From Glutinoglossum americanum (taxonomy: Eukaryota > Ascomycota > Geoglossomycetes > Geoglossales > Geoglossaceae): 64,000 nt of DNA. Below the pieces are notes generated by a model, which saw nothing but the letters and a program-made list of their open reading frames with translations, had not been told where the DNA came from and searched no databases. Of this stretch, positions 1-11,580 are shown one piece after another. The DNA lies in assembly GCA_020080175.1 (NCBI GenBank), contig JAGHQL010000024.1:62001-126000 (forward strand). The letters are read 5' to 3'. Every line of letters begins with the position of its first letter. The stretch's first letter is position 1. Position numbers and translations under genes: made by a program.

Positions 1-1020
1 TAGATAGCCTTTCCGCAGCTCCCGGACGTAGTTCGTAGCCTCACTCTGAGATCCACGACCGAGACCATGCACCCCGCCTGACCATACGGGTGTTATACGT
101 GTACATACGATATACATACACGCATATATACACTATGCACTAGGAATATCAACGGTGCGGCGAGGAGTGCCTCACCGACCACGACGCCCTTTCCGCCCTT
201 CCTTTGCTCCCCCGCTCCAGCTTCGTAACTTCGTATCGCGGCGTTGGGTTGGGCTCGTCGCCGCTGGCTCGTACTTGCGCATTCGCTGCCGGCTGACATC
301 ATCGTGCCAAGGCGTGCTCTCCCGCATGCTACTCGTCGGATTCAGTTGCGGAGCTGGTTGGGCTAATTTGCTGGGCAATGCCCGGAATACCCGAATGGAC
401 CAGAGGTCGGGGGCGTGTAATCTTGTGTGCAGTGCTTCGTAGGAGCTTGGCAAAGCAGCTCGGCGTGGTCGGCCTTACCTCTGTAAAGGACGGAAATTGG
501 GCCACGACCCACAGTCCGTGAAATTTGAAATGAGGTGAATTGGCGAGGGTTTGGGCTTCGCTCGAAACCGCTTCGTGAGCCGGTGGCTGGGTTTACGATC
601 CCCTTGGCCTTAAACGCCGCGCTACTCACCTTCTAATATCGAAGATCTTGCCAAATTACGGCCCAGTCCTTCTCCTCTCCCTCTCCTCCCTCTCCTCCCT
701 CTCTCCTCCTCCTTGGTCTTTCCTGTATCTCCAGTGCGTCTCGTCGTGCTTCCTCCCGACTCTGGTAGACTAGCCTTCCGGTGGCTCGTTTGTGGTCGCT
801 CTGCGTGGTCTTGTGCGCACTGCCGCTTCTACTTGCGCTTGTCAGCTCGAACCACCCCTCGCCGTTTGTTGCGGTACTGAAGCTCTTCCACCCAGGCCGA
901 TTCGCCGTACTGCAACAACGTCCTCCCTCGCCACTTTTTTTCCTCGGCGTCGTTGCACCAGCTCCTCCATCCAGCTCTGGAACGCACGAGAAGACAAACT
1001 GGCTCTCTGATTGTGCTGCA
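1..1020. other. Upstream region and 5' UTR of AUR1
   Basis: No gene is supported here. The stretch ends at the AUR1 start. From about 661 to 720 there is a strong pyrimidine tract made of repeated CTCCTCCCT-like units, typical of the CT-rich region just upstream of transcription starts in highly expressed fungal genes. An open frame on the + strand continues upstream of the AUR1 start, but it has no ATG before 1021. Confidence 0.5.
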
Positions 1021-2727
1021 ATGCCTGTCGAGAATCCCCGATCACCTTGGATTCCGACCATGAAGAAGTCGCCATTTATTTCCCACACGAAGGACCATCC
1101 TCAAATAACCTTTGCCAGCGCAAAGTTTCCTCTCGCATGGCCACTGTCGATACCTGTCATAATCCCTCACCGTTTACGTCGCAAGATTCGCTCAAGACTA
1201 CGCAGCAATCGGTCTCCAGCATCGTCTCTTGCATCGCTACAAACCTCGTTCTCCCCAACAGATACTCTTCGCTCGTTTCGAGCTCATCGCTGGTCGTTCT
1301 ATGACGGGCAGTATGTGATCCTGCTGATACTGGGTATTTTCTCACTCTGTATCATTGAAACGCCCGGTCCTATTTTCAAGACCTTCGTGACGACCGTATT
1401 AATCACTTCCCTCATCCTTCCCATAACCCGGCAATTCTCTCTTCCTTTCCTCCCGATAGCAAGTTGGCTAGTTCTGTTCTATGCCTGCCGGTAAGCACTC
1501 TTTTACTTTTACTATTCCGTTCCTCCTCCTAAAAGGCCTTGCTATCATAAACACTATCAAGTGTTATGATAATTTACCATACCCAAAACGATATTGAATA
1601 CAGCTCTTACTGGCGATTTTCAGATTCATACCTGGGGAATGGCGTCCATCCATCTGGGTCCGAGTTCTTCCGGCCTTGGAAAACATCATCTATGGCGCAA
1701 ACTTAAGCAACGTTCTCTCGAAACACAAAAACATCCTCCTTGATGTTTTGGCTTGGCTCCCGTATGGTATCACGCATTTCGGAGCCCCATTTGTGTGTTC
1801 GGCCGTCCTTTTTGTTTTCTCCGCGCCAGGAACGCTTCCAGTCTTCGCGAAAAGTTTCGGATATATGAATCTTATCGGGGTGCTGATCCAGATGTGCTTT
1901 CCGTGCTCGCCACCTTGTATGTGTAATCCTCGACGCTAACCTTCCCCCCTGCATAATTAGTAACATCAAGAAAGGGTACGAGAACATGCACGGGCTCGCA
2001 CCAGCCAATTATGCAATGGAAGGGTCACCAGCCGGACTTGAGCGCATTGATCAGCTATTTGGGATTGATATGTACACGTCCACGTTCACAGCCTCCCCAT
2101 TGGTATTTGGGGCATTCCCGTCACTTCATGCCGGCTGTGCTACAATTGAAGTATGGGCTCCCCCTTACCAACCTACCCGCCAAGATACTAAGAAGTTCAT
2201 AGGCACTATTTATGAGCCACGCTTTCCCAAAAATGCGGCCAATTTTCATATCCTATGTGCTTTGGATCTGGTGGGCAACGCTGTACCTCTCCCATCACTA
2301 CGCAGTGGATTTGGTTGCTGGAAGTCTACGTAAGCTCGTCCCCCCAATCTACTAAGCCAAATCTATTCCATCTCTACGTAACGTTACTAATATGGTTACC
2401 TTCGAGATAGTTGCCGGTATCGTGTTTTATGTTGCCAAGGCCAAATTCCTCGTTCGGCTGCAGCCCGACAAGGACTTCCGCTGGGACTACGACTACACGG
2501 AGGTTGGAGATACCCCTACTGGTCACGTTTATGGAATGGACAAGTTTGATGCCGACTTCAAACGCACTACGTCTGATGGCGATGATTGGACCGTTGGCTC
2601 ATCGTCTTTAGCATCCTCTGGCTGTATCAGTCCCGTGGACGAGAACGGGTCGCTTTGGGAGGGCGAAACCCTAGCGTCCCACTCGGATAGTGACACTATC
2701 GAAGTGGTTATTGAGGTTCCACGGTAA
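1021..2727 (+). CDS. AUR1: Inositol phosphorylceramide synthase catalytic subunit
   Basis: This enzyme moves phosphoinositol from phosphatidylinositol onto ceramide in the Golgi. It is essential in fungi and is the aureobasidin A target. Five exons (1021-1490, 1624-1916, 1975-2150, 2203-2329, 2411-2727) give 460 residues. The Trp of the conserved CSPPWYENMHGL block is encoded across intron 2. The PAP2-type lipid phosphatase motifs are intact: FGAFPSLHAGC carries the first catalytic His, and LSHHYAVD carries the second His and Asp. Several hydrophobic segments fit a polytopic membrane protein. The C-terminal tail is acidic and Ser-rich, as in other fungal Aur1. I chose the first in-frame ATG at 1021; a second Met lies 14 codons downstream. 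Family assignment is very secure; the exact N-terminus is less so. Confidence 0.96.
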
Positions 2728-4635
2728 CGGAGACCACAATTGGAACAATGAATCTTTCTCAAGTAGCCTCATCTCATACTCCCTTCAGCTAATCACCACT
2801 CCTGGCGCCGACCCCTGCCAGGATCATCTTCGATTTTCCTCATGACGCTGTCTAACGATTTATGGCGACATGGTCCGGAGTTTTGCATTATTTGAGCGAC
2901 TTTGATTCACCTTCTTCACTAGGAAACCAAGGGCGCTAGGATTGTTGATAATACCCTTAGTCAGTTCTATTTCCGGCTTAATTGGCACCTCAAGTTAAGA
3001 AAACACCGGGATCAGCTTAACCTTCAAGGCTCAAAAAAATCGATGTTAAGAGGCCCAAGATAAAGGAATTAGCCGCTCTCGGGGTATCGTACATAGTTTT
3101 TTATTGTTATTCCTTCTCCCCGCGGCCTTCCAAGGTTCTCTGCACCTTTGGATAGCCTTGTGCGGTGACCTAATCTTAATTGAGGCGGCTCAGCAAGTGT
3201 TTCCATAACAACGCTTTTTGGCTACACGCTCGCTGACTGAGCGTCTTGCTACCATTGCGCTGGATAATCTTGTCTGTCGCTCTGCCCTACCTTGTATTCC
3301 TACATTCGCTTTAAAATATTACCCCTGTTCGCCTGGCCCAGAAAACAAGGCCCAGAGCGTTTCTAATCTTGCATTTTCGGGTTTTCTCGATTTTTCATGA
3401 GCACAGCTGGGCATATCATGGTCGTTTTTAGACATGAAGCGTCGTCTTTGTGCTGGTTCACTCGCTTCAGAGATTACCTTTTTTCCCCAGAAGGTAGCTA
3501 CGCTATAACTGGTGTTTGGGGCCTTGGAAGCTTTCCAAGCATTATCTATCTACACACTACTTTGTAATGATCATGGACGGTGTTTCTTGATGTCTTTGAG
3601 GGGGGAGTCTCAAGACGCATAAATAAGGTTTGGATGGTTCTGAGTCGCTCGTTGTGTGGATCATTTCGTGCGGCCTGATGGCTTTTACGCCGCCTGATGC
3701 AAGATAAGATGCATCATTAGTAGCTTAATATATAATACTCAAACGGCATAGATAAGAAGCTTCCCCTCTCTCCCATCAGTGCTAAGTGCCAGCTTTGCAT
3801 TACAGGCAGGGTTCCCACCATATATATAAGTAGTCCCAGGTATCTCGTCTAGTGACTTCACCCATCCCGCGAGCAAAAAAAAAAACGGCACGGTACCCTA
3901 GAAACTTTCCTAGTCCAGCTAGGGGTTCCCTGGTAAAGGGTCAGATAGCCCACCACCAAAAAAAAAGGAGGGGTCGAGCTGCATCGTTTCCGTTCCGACC
4001 CCCCAGAAAAGAAAAGCCTAGTATAGCCAGGGCAGGGAAAGCCTGATCTCGCCGGTACTTGGATTGTTCGAGCGGCCGACCTCGTAGTCAGCATGTCCCA
4101 TGTGCCAGCATCTTATCCCGCACCACCGCTCCCGTGTTTTTCCCTCTCACTCCAGAGCATCAGCCAGAGATTTAAGGGGGGTTGCATACATAAAAATAAA
4201 ATCCAACCATATCGTTTTTAGGGATTTTTTTTCTTTGATTTTTTTTTGGGGTGGGGGGAGGGGGGAGGCCACGCATCTTGTGGCAGTAATGTGGCAATTT
4301 TATTCGAAGAGATCTGTGCTAGGGAGGTGGTCCGAGGGCCAAAGCTTGGAGACCGCTTTGGTAGACGTTGTAAGAGAAAACCCAGTTATGGTCTCGGTAA
4401 AGCATGGCTGAATGAGAGCTCGGGGGTTTGCCGCAAAAGCTTTGATATAAAAAGATGCCGAGCTTTTGTGATGTTTTTCTTGTCTCTCTCAAGCTTTTCC
4501 AACTGCAATGTATCTAGGTACCCCCTGGTCTGAAAATCCTGGAATTGTATTCGGTGGGATAAGGCGTCAGTCGATACGTAGATTCTTTCAATATTTACAG
4601 TGAAAATGATCAAAGATTTCGGGGATGCGGAAATC
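2728..4635. other. Gene-free intergenic region between two 3' ends
   Basis: AUR1(+) and PAC10(-) converge here. At 1.9 kb this is long for this window. No open frame with recognisable protein similarity was found. It holds A/T-rich stretches, a TATA-like TATATATAA near 3822 and a run of short perfect hairpins at 3909-4002, listed separately. Part of it must be the 3' UTRs of the two flanking genes. Confidence 0.5.
3820..4060 (+). ncRNA. Possible structured RNA: hairpins downstream of a TATA-like box
   Basis: Three short perfect inverted repeats lie close together. CCTAG (3909-3913) pairs with CTAGG (3919-3923). CCCT (3928-3931) pairs with AGGG (3937-3940). GGGGTCG (3970-3976) pairs with CGACCCC (3996-4002). 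Runs of A lie between them, and a TATA-like sequence sits about 80 bp upstream of the first. No protein frame explains the segment. I do not recognise U6, U3, 5S, SRP or RNase P/MRP signatures. The strand is a guess from the TATA box. The hairpins could be chance in a low-complexity 3' region. Confidence 0.15.
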
Positions 4636-5601
4636 TCAACTCCCTGACTTCTCCTTGTCAGCATCTGCTCCAGCCAATGTGGCTCTCTCCTTTCGCTTCT
4701 GCGTTACGTCCCAATTGTAGACTCGGGCAGTAGCCACCTCCAGCGTCTGATATATAATTGTTAGCATCGGAATTTGGGGGGTTTAAACCGAAATAAGGAG
4801 AAGGAAATAGAAAAGAATAAAAAGTATGTAGATCGGCTTATGTCTACATACCGTGATCTGTTCCCTCAAGAAGTCTAAATCCTCCTCGCAATTCGATAAG
4901 TTCTGCTTTGCTGATGACAGTTTTGATTCCAGTAGTGATTCTGCTTCCGGAATTGGGTATGACAACATCACGTTCGCCTAGGCGGAAACTGTTAGATTCC
5001 CGGGTTATTGAAGATTATGGGAGATGAAATGTTTCCTGTACCCCTAGCCATAAATACACCTCATCTGTAGGTGGTACGTGGGCTTTGGCGTATAATGTAT
5101 CATTCAGCTCAAAAGTGGCCTCGATGGGATCAGAGCCTGCCTATGGATGATCGGTGTCAAAAATTGAGATCCGGGGCCGGATATCTCTTGGCTGCCACAC
5201 AAACCTTCCGTGTCTTCAGAAATTGTACCGTATCCAATGTCTTCTGTATGTCCGGTAGCTTGTCTTTAAGTCCTGCTGCCCGCCTTTGTGTGTTGACTTC
5301 CATGAACTGGTATTTCCTATAACGGGATAACGCATTAGTGGATGATGTATGTCTACAGTGTATGTCTACGTGTAAGGGAGAAGGGAAGCCTACGATATCA
5401 TCTCTTGGAAGCTCTTGAGCGTTGGTTCGACTTCCTCTCGCGATGAGACGTAGTCCTCGACTCTGTCGACGAAGGGCGCATATGGTATGCCACGGGGGTT
5501 TGTAGAAGCAGCTTTACTGAATCCTCCAATCAGTTGCTGGGCAGTCTGGCATTAAATTTTCTCGTGGAGGAGCGTGTATACCCTTTGCCATGGTCAGACA
5601 T
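4636..5601 (-). CDS. PAC10: Prefoldin subunit 3
   Basis: This is an alpha-type subunit of the hexameric cytosolic prefoldin chaperone, which hands nascent actin and tubulin to the CCT chaperonin. Six exons on the minus strand (5582-5601, 5394-5516, 5205-5316, 5042-5140, 4852-4977, 4636-4746) give 196 residues, the family's usual length. Diagnostic blocks are FVDRVEDYVSS near the N-terminus, FQEMISKYQFMEVNTQRR in the first helix, the central DTLYAKAHVPPTDEVYLWLG hairpin region, and the NCEEDLDFLREQIT to ARVYNWDV second coiled-coil helix. The first exon is only 20 nt and encodes the Met plus a few residues. The gene is divergent from the LETM1-like gene with only 166 bp between start codons. 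Confidence 0.95.
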
Positions 5602-5767
5602 CGTTATAACTTGAGTCCCGCTGTTGTGCCTATCGCCTATCGCAGAATTGGAAAAATGTCGTGCCAAGCTCGCTCAGAAAGAAAAGTTGAGCTGCCTGAG
5701 ATGAACTTCTGCTTCTATTTCTACCTTTTGGTATCGGTCGCTCATTTCGACACTCCCTTCATATTCA

Positions 5768-6923
5768 ATGGCCAACCGTGGCCTTCGAGTATTGCTGTCT
5801 ACTACATTCCTTTCTCTCTCCAAAATTAGGCCCTTTTCCGGACCTGGCTTTTTCCTTGCTCTGACCGCAGACATCCCCTTGAACAAAAGATGGAACTCCC
5901 GCACAGCACTTGGGAAGCCCGATGGATCCAGAGTCAATGGACCTCTATCAACACTGCCGGGCCCTTCGGCACTCCCTGAAAAGCCTGCGCATCCTCTGAC
6001 ACCCAAGACCACTCTTTCATACGCGTGGAGATTGTCAAGAGCATGTACGTGAAACTTATCCCCACAACATATCACCAGATATCTTCCAAGGACCAGATCT
6101 TATTGGCTAATGGACCCTGTTTTGCAGATTATAAATTTGTCGTTGCAGGCCTCAAGAGTGTCGGGTTGAATTCTAAGTTATCATTTCAGATATTGAAGAC
6201 GAGATACCGCGGGGGTACACTGCTGGAATATACACGATCCGAATTCCAGCTATTTCACAGGACTCTCTATGATGCACTACGAGTTCCTGCCTTCGCGCTC
6301 ATTGTGCTTATTTTTGCGGAGCTTTCGCCCTTTGTTGTATCTGCGATACCTGGAATTATGCCTGGGACATGCCGGTTGCCGAAACAGATCCTCTCTCATC
6401 GGGAAAAGTTGGAAAAGCGAAGGTCGGAGTCATTTCATAATCTGGAAACTCCCCCAAGAGCTGCGGAAGTAACTCTGGGGAGCCTCAGTCGGAACCAACT
6501 ACTTCATATTAGCAGATCACTGGGCCTCCACTCCAGTCTCTGGCCAGAGCGCTTAAATCTTCCACTCATCATTGGATTGAGAGGGAGGATACGTAGAAGA
6601 CTAATATATCTAGATCTAGATGACCGATTGATTGAACGAGATGGTGGGGTTCAAGAAATGAGCTTGGAAGAGGTTAGGATGGCGCTGGAAGAAAGAGGCA
6701 TTGATATTCTTGGAAAATCCGAAGCGCAGTTACGGTCACTGCTGCGTTCATGGCTTTGGGCACGATCAAGGAGCCCAGTTCCTATATTGTGTTTGACCAG
6801 GTATGCCGTTTTGCGTTTACTAAGCAGCGTATGATGCTCTCGACATCTTCGTCAAGGGTCGTTCAAGGTCGATAGCTAATACTCTCGGTGATTGGTGTTA
6901 GACCATCCGCCTGGGCTATCTAG
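5768..6923 (+). CDS. LETM1 domain-containing mitochondrial protein
   Basis: LETM1-family proteins sit in the inner mitochondrial membrane and act in K+/H+ homeostasis and in membrane association of mitoribosomes. Three exons (5768-6044, 6128-6800, 6902-6923) give 323 residues. The N-terminal 60 residues are basic and hydroxylated, like a targeting sequence. YYKFVVAGLKSVG and the RSEFQLFHRTLYDAL block are family hallmarks. They precede one transmembrane segment (ALIVLIFAELSPFVV) and the ribosome-binding-like domain (LSRNQLLHISRSLGL to LRSLLRSWLW). It is much shorter than Mdm38 and lacks the long C-terminal coiled coil and EF-hand region, so it is probably the shorter LETM1 paralogue of filamentous fungi rather than the MDM38 orthologue. 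The last exon is only 22 nt. Confidence 0.88.
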
Positions 6924-7390
6924 AAGAGCAACTGACAGTTGACGAGCGGCAAAACTACCCTGATTGGGCTCACAAGATAAGGTTCGACAAGCTACTTGAT
7001 GTGTGTCATTAAAGGCTTTTGCTCTGCTGCGGCCGTTCTTTTATTATAGTACACAAAGCGGTGTTTTGAAACACTTGACTACTATAAAGCAACCTCGTAG
7101 AGAAATTTTGATCTGCCGTAGTCAGCGGACAATCAAGCTGCAAGGCTTTGATGGGCATGCGAAATGCCGACGTCTGAAAAGCGGCGCTTGAAAGCACGCT
7201 CTGTAGGTTTCATCCATCTATCCATGGCGGAACGGTGAGAACGCCAGCATGCCAATCTAGAAATTGTGCAATTTTTCAACATCGGTAAAAACAGACCAGT
7301 AAAGCGCACAGCGCTACATTTCCGGTTGGGGAGGAAGCTGCTTGCGCAAGCCCCAATCAATGTATCTGAGCGAAAGCCTTTGAATTGCGC
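6924..7390. other. Intergenic region between convergent genes
   Basis: This holds the 3' flanks of the LETM1-like gene (+) and the NAB3-like gene (-). No coding frame or repeat worth calling was seen. Confidence 0.5.
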
Positions 7391-10379
7391 CTATTTATTC
7401 TGCCATTTGGCTATCTGGTCTAGGAGGTTATGAACCTGGCTGGCAGGTTGATTTTGCTGTGGTTGGTGCACGGAAGGCTGTGGGGCCCGGTTACCAGCGC
7501 TAGCTATTAATGAGGCAAACGCTGGGTTGCCTGTGAACACTGGGTTGGATGCTAGTGCGGTATAAGGGTTTCCTGCCTGAGGTTGAAAGGGCTGCTGCTG
7601 CTGTGGCCGTGATCCAGCTCCGAGCAGGCTCGTGAAGTCGGCAGGGAGACCAGTAGGAGATTGTTGTTGGTGTTGTATCTGCGGCTGAGCTGACGACGGC
7701 TGTTGCTGCAAAGCGCCCAATAGCTTTTGGAGTGTAGGTCCATCGAGAGAGGTAATAAGGTTAGCAAGATTAGGCGTGGCACCTGTAGCGCCAGCGGCGG
7801 GCTGCTGTTGGGGAACTTGCGGCATGAATGGCTGGCTGTATTGGGCTGGGGCCTGGTAGGGCTGAGCAGCAGGGAGACCATACTGGTTAGAAACTGGGGG
7901 AGCGCCGTGCGTTTGTTTTGCACGAACGACGAGCTCGGCTGCAACAGCAGGGTCTAAGTTGTCATACTCTGCAAATGTTGGTTAGAGCAACAGTGAAATT
8001 CGTAAGCTTAATGAGTAGATCATGGAAGCACAAACCATCATAGCGCACATTTCCCGCTCCACCCCTACGATCAAAAACTTGCATAGGAATTTTGCCACTG
8101 CTCTGCGTTTGTCGAGTGAGGCGGGAAACAGCTTGCACACCTTCAAGGATTTGTCTCCGGACGACCGCAGCCAGGTCCAGGCGAGGGTTGAGAAAGAGGA
8201 CGTCAGATCGAATTCCACGATCGCGGAACGCCTTTTCCACAAAGGAGATGAATGCCCTACCTTACAGTTAGATGAAGGCTGCTAAAGTAGTGGGGTCCTT
8301 CGTCTTACCTATCGAGCTCGTCCATTACTAGTATCTGCACATCAGGAACATCTCTGGGGTCGCGCTTGGGCAATGGTAAGCCGGCGTCTTCATCTACCTC
8401 TCGACCCCTTGGGCTACGACTTCGATATCTACCACGACCATAAGGCGATCGCGAGCGAGATCTGCCGTGGCGACGAGATCCATCATAACGATCTCGGCTC
8501 CGGTCTCTGTCCCGCCCGCCGCGATATTCGTCCCGACCACGGAAGCCGCGCGGAGATGGCGAGCGCGCAGGACGATAGTCATCCCTGACGCGTACCTTGT
8601 CCCGGTAGTCGCGGTCACGTCCCGAGGCACCGTATCGATTGTCGAACCCGCCAGCGCGGTCGGTTCGGTCTCCGTTGAAGCGTGTGCCACCCACACGGAA
8701 GGCTTGACCACCGCCACCTCTCGGAGAAAGCCCTCCCCGCTCATAGTCTGGAGAGCGCGATCTTCGGTTGAAGCTGGAACGTGCACCGCCTGCTTCTGGA
8801 CCGCGCGTATTTTTTTGGGGTTTTGATATTTCGAGATCTAGCATTGTGTTAATCGGCTGGATGACCTGAAAATAGTAATTCTTTGCGGTGACTTACGCAT
8901 CTTCCTCCCCCGGACGACTTGGCCTTGTTCTGCTTGTAAGGCGCGGACACATGAATCTGCGTTTAGGAACTGGACGAAGCCATATGCTTGCTTGATCGAT
9001 ATCTGAGCAAGTTTACCGTGCCTATGGAAAACATGGAACAAGTCGCGCTTCGTGACCTTCTCGGTGGGTAAGTTACCTGCAGAGAATCAGTAACCCTTCT
9101 GTTTCGCTAGCAGTCTTTGAAGCTGGGCCACACCTATAAACAATCTTGAGTTTGGAGGGAATTTATCCCATTGGCCTTCAGAAACATATTCTCTCTCATC
9201 GTGCAGGAACTCTTCATATTTCTTAGCAGTTTCAGGGGGCCAGGGTTCCTCTTCTTCATCATCCGCAGATGTGACAGATCTAGGATGCACTCTCTCACGT
9301 TGGCGATTCCTTATCGGAGAAGGGGGGACTTGCTGCTGAACACCAGGGGGTGGGGGCTGCTGGAAGACGGCTACTGGTGGCGGTGGCAGGCCAGAACCTG
9401 GCAAAGATGAAGTGCCTGGGGCACCGGCAGCAATCACTGGAGGAAGCCCATGAGATGGACGATAGGAATTGGGCTGGTGGGGTTGGGAGAATGCAGCGGT
9501 CCCTGGCGTATTATTGTGAGGGTGGTAAGAACGAATATCATCTTCAGGCGAGTAACTCGGATGGGTCGCAGGCTTTGCTTGCGGCGGTGGACGAGGTGGG
9601 AGGGTGGAATGGGTTGATAATGCAGAAGCTGGCGACTGAATACTTCCAGGCCGAGGAAAGCTCGGATTGGCAGCTGAGTGTGCGGTGGAAGGGGCAACGA
9701 GGTTTTCCGTGGCAGAAGCAGGGACACTGGAAGGGGATAGATTATCCAGTAAGGTCTGGAAATTGACACCTCCATTGCTTACATCCGCAGCTTCATCAGC
9801 CTTCGTCTGGTATTGGGTGGGTGTGCTGGTGGCCTCAGTCTTAGCAGTATGCGGCGCAGTGGCAAGATAAGAGTTCTGGGTGGGCTGGTTTGTGTCGATA
9901 TTGGCCAGAGATAGCTCATTGGTGTGAGAATTGGGGTTAGTCTGGTGGGATAGAGGTAAGGAACTAGAGAATGTGGCGGTAGTCGGAGGCGATTCGTTCA
10001 TGGTTGTGGCAGTGGAGTCCTGGTTATCCATTCCTTCATCATCGTCAAACTCAAGTGACATGGCATAGTCGTCATTCCCATCACCTCCCTCCTGAGTATT
10101 ATCTTCTTTGGGAAACCCACTCTCTATTCCCCCATCGTGTTCCATAAAAGTGGAAGATGATTCGGAAGAAGATCTGGCATGGTCGCTTCCAAGAGGGACA
10201 TTGACAACGTTTGAGGAGCCGTTTTGACCTAAATAAGTTGAGGTGTCATTAAGAACTGGATCCATCTGGTTTTGGAGGACTGGTATGTTCGAAGGCTGAG
10301 ATATATGGACAGGGCGAGGCGAGATCGGTGTTAAGGTCTTTCCGCGGAATTCAGGTTCTTGATGTGAAGTGGAATTCAT
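7391..10379 (-). CDS. NAB3: NAB3-like nuclear RNA-binding protein
   Basis: In budding yeast Nab3 binds nascent RNA with Nrd1 and Sen1, and directs termination and exosome processing of non-coding transcripts. Five exons (9134-10379, 8897-9076, 8309-8837, 8036-8256, 7391-7968) give 917 residues. The order is: a long low-complexity, acidic and Ser/Pro-rich N-terminus; an RRM beginning SRLFIGNLPTEKVTKRDLF and continuing through ISIKQAYGFVQF; an Arg/Gly/Ser/Asp-rich stretch; a conserved segment (DVQILVMDELDR, then FVEKAFRDRGIRSDVLFLNP); and a Gln/Pro-rich C-terminus like the prion-like, self-assembling tail of yeast Nab3. The ATG at 10379 is the first available in frame. A CAG acceptor near 10420 suggests a 5' UTR intron or an extra upstream exon, so the N-terminus is uncertain. 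Confidence 0.9.
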
Positions 10380-10669
10380 CCATGCGAACGGGATGCGCAA
10401 TAACGCGTTGGACACACACTGTAATGGGTTGAGTAATTGTAACTCAGATCATCTACAAAGTCGCAGAGCTTTGGATGGGAGAGGCTGTGGACGGGGATGA
10501 GTATGTGGAAGGATTGTCAGATTAAAGATAGCTTGTGCACAGAGGAAGGCTCTTAGACCGAAGCCGTGGGTGTATTTCCGTGTTGGATTCTGTTACGAGA
10601 CAAGAGATGATGGGATGTTGATGATGGGAGAGTGGTGGCCGGTATAGATGAGTTCAAAGTTTCTGGGCG

Positions 10670-11490
10670 ATGATTGCATCAAGTTTCCCAGATCACGTGC
10701 GCCCGAGTTCGCACAATTACGGCTGTGATAGGGTTGCCATTATCTCTCAACTGAGTTATCAAATGCTACGCCGAGGAGCCGACTTATTCTTCTTGCAAAA
10801 TGCAAGCAAAATAATTGTGATATCGAGATGTATCCATTCGAAGCCTATAGTCCCTGCAGTCCATACCGCCAAAGAATTGACTAACACAAGACAATGGCTG
10901 TCGAATTTCAATGCAGACACGATTCCAAAGAACTTATGCGAAATTTCGTTCAGCAGATCGTCAGGACCGGGGGGGCAAAATGTGAATAAGTAAGCTATAC
11001 TGCAGGGGAGGTATATATTTGAATACCAGGCCTAAAGGAAAAAATTGCACGTCTAGAGTAAACTCGAAAGCAACCCTCAGAATACCCATCCAGTCTCTCT
11101 TCCAGCTTGTTCCGAGCGTACTTCACCAAAGCTTACGGTCCTCACGCTACTACGCGGCAAGTTCCAATACGATTGTTATCCAGGCAGATAGTAGCCGGAA
11201 GCAAAGCGAAAATGTTCAAGAATGTTTTCGAAAACTCCATGGTTTGGTTGCGGGGGCGGGGCGAAGTGTTGTACCAGGCGAAACCACCATTGGACAAAAA
11301 AATCGCGTACAGAGACTGTATGTCATCAGTGTCGTGGGAGTATTCACGAGGTCGACCTTACTTGTCTAGACACCGCTGATTGGAATTTATGCTGGTTAGG
11401 AAAACGGCAGACAACGAGGCCAGAATAAGAGCGAAGAAAATACACGGCAGTAAAAAATCCTCTCGGAGAGCTGGGCAGGGTGATCACTAG
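10670..11490 (+). CDS. Mitochondrial class I release factor-like protein (ICT1/Pth4 type)
   Basis: Proteins of this type carry only the catalytic domain of class I release factors. They rescue stalled mitoribosomes by hydrolysing peptidyl-tRNA. Three exons (10670-10989, 11057-11317, 11400-11490) give 223 residues. The signature GPGGQNVNK with the catalytic GGQ ends exon 1 and continues as VNSKATLRIP in exon 2. ECFRKLHGLV and PGETTIGQKNRVQRL follow. The tail is strongly basic (ARIRAKKIHGSKKSSRRAG), as expected for the extension that enters the mRNA channel. The Met at 10763 precedes a typical mitochondrial presequence (MLRRGADLFFLQN) and would give 192 residues; it may be the true start. The family is secure; the precise orthologue is not. 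Confidence 0.9.
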
Positions 11491-11580
11491 AAATGGTTTG
11501 GGTAAATGTCTAACCCCTTGGTAAGACTATCTACTTCGCTCACTGATTACTTGAAGGTCTAGAAGCTGCTTATTGGTACA

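Noticed and set aside
4030-4100. Possible tRNA-like B box (GTTCGAGCGGCC) near 4065
   Set aside because: No A box or cloverleaf could be drawn around it.
3852-4411. Several short frames in the hairpin region (64-103 codons)
   Set aside because: No similarity, overlapping on both strands, and they run through A- and G-runs. I considered only a non-coding RNA there.
9350-9870. 138-codon + strand frame across NAB3
   Set aside because: It is antisense to the low-complexity N-terminus of NAB3.
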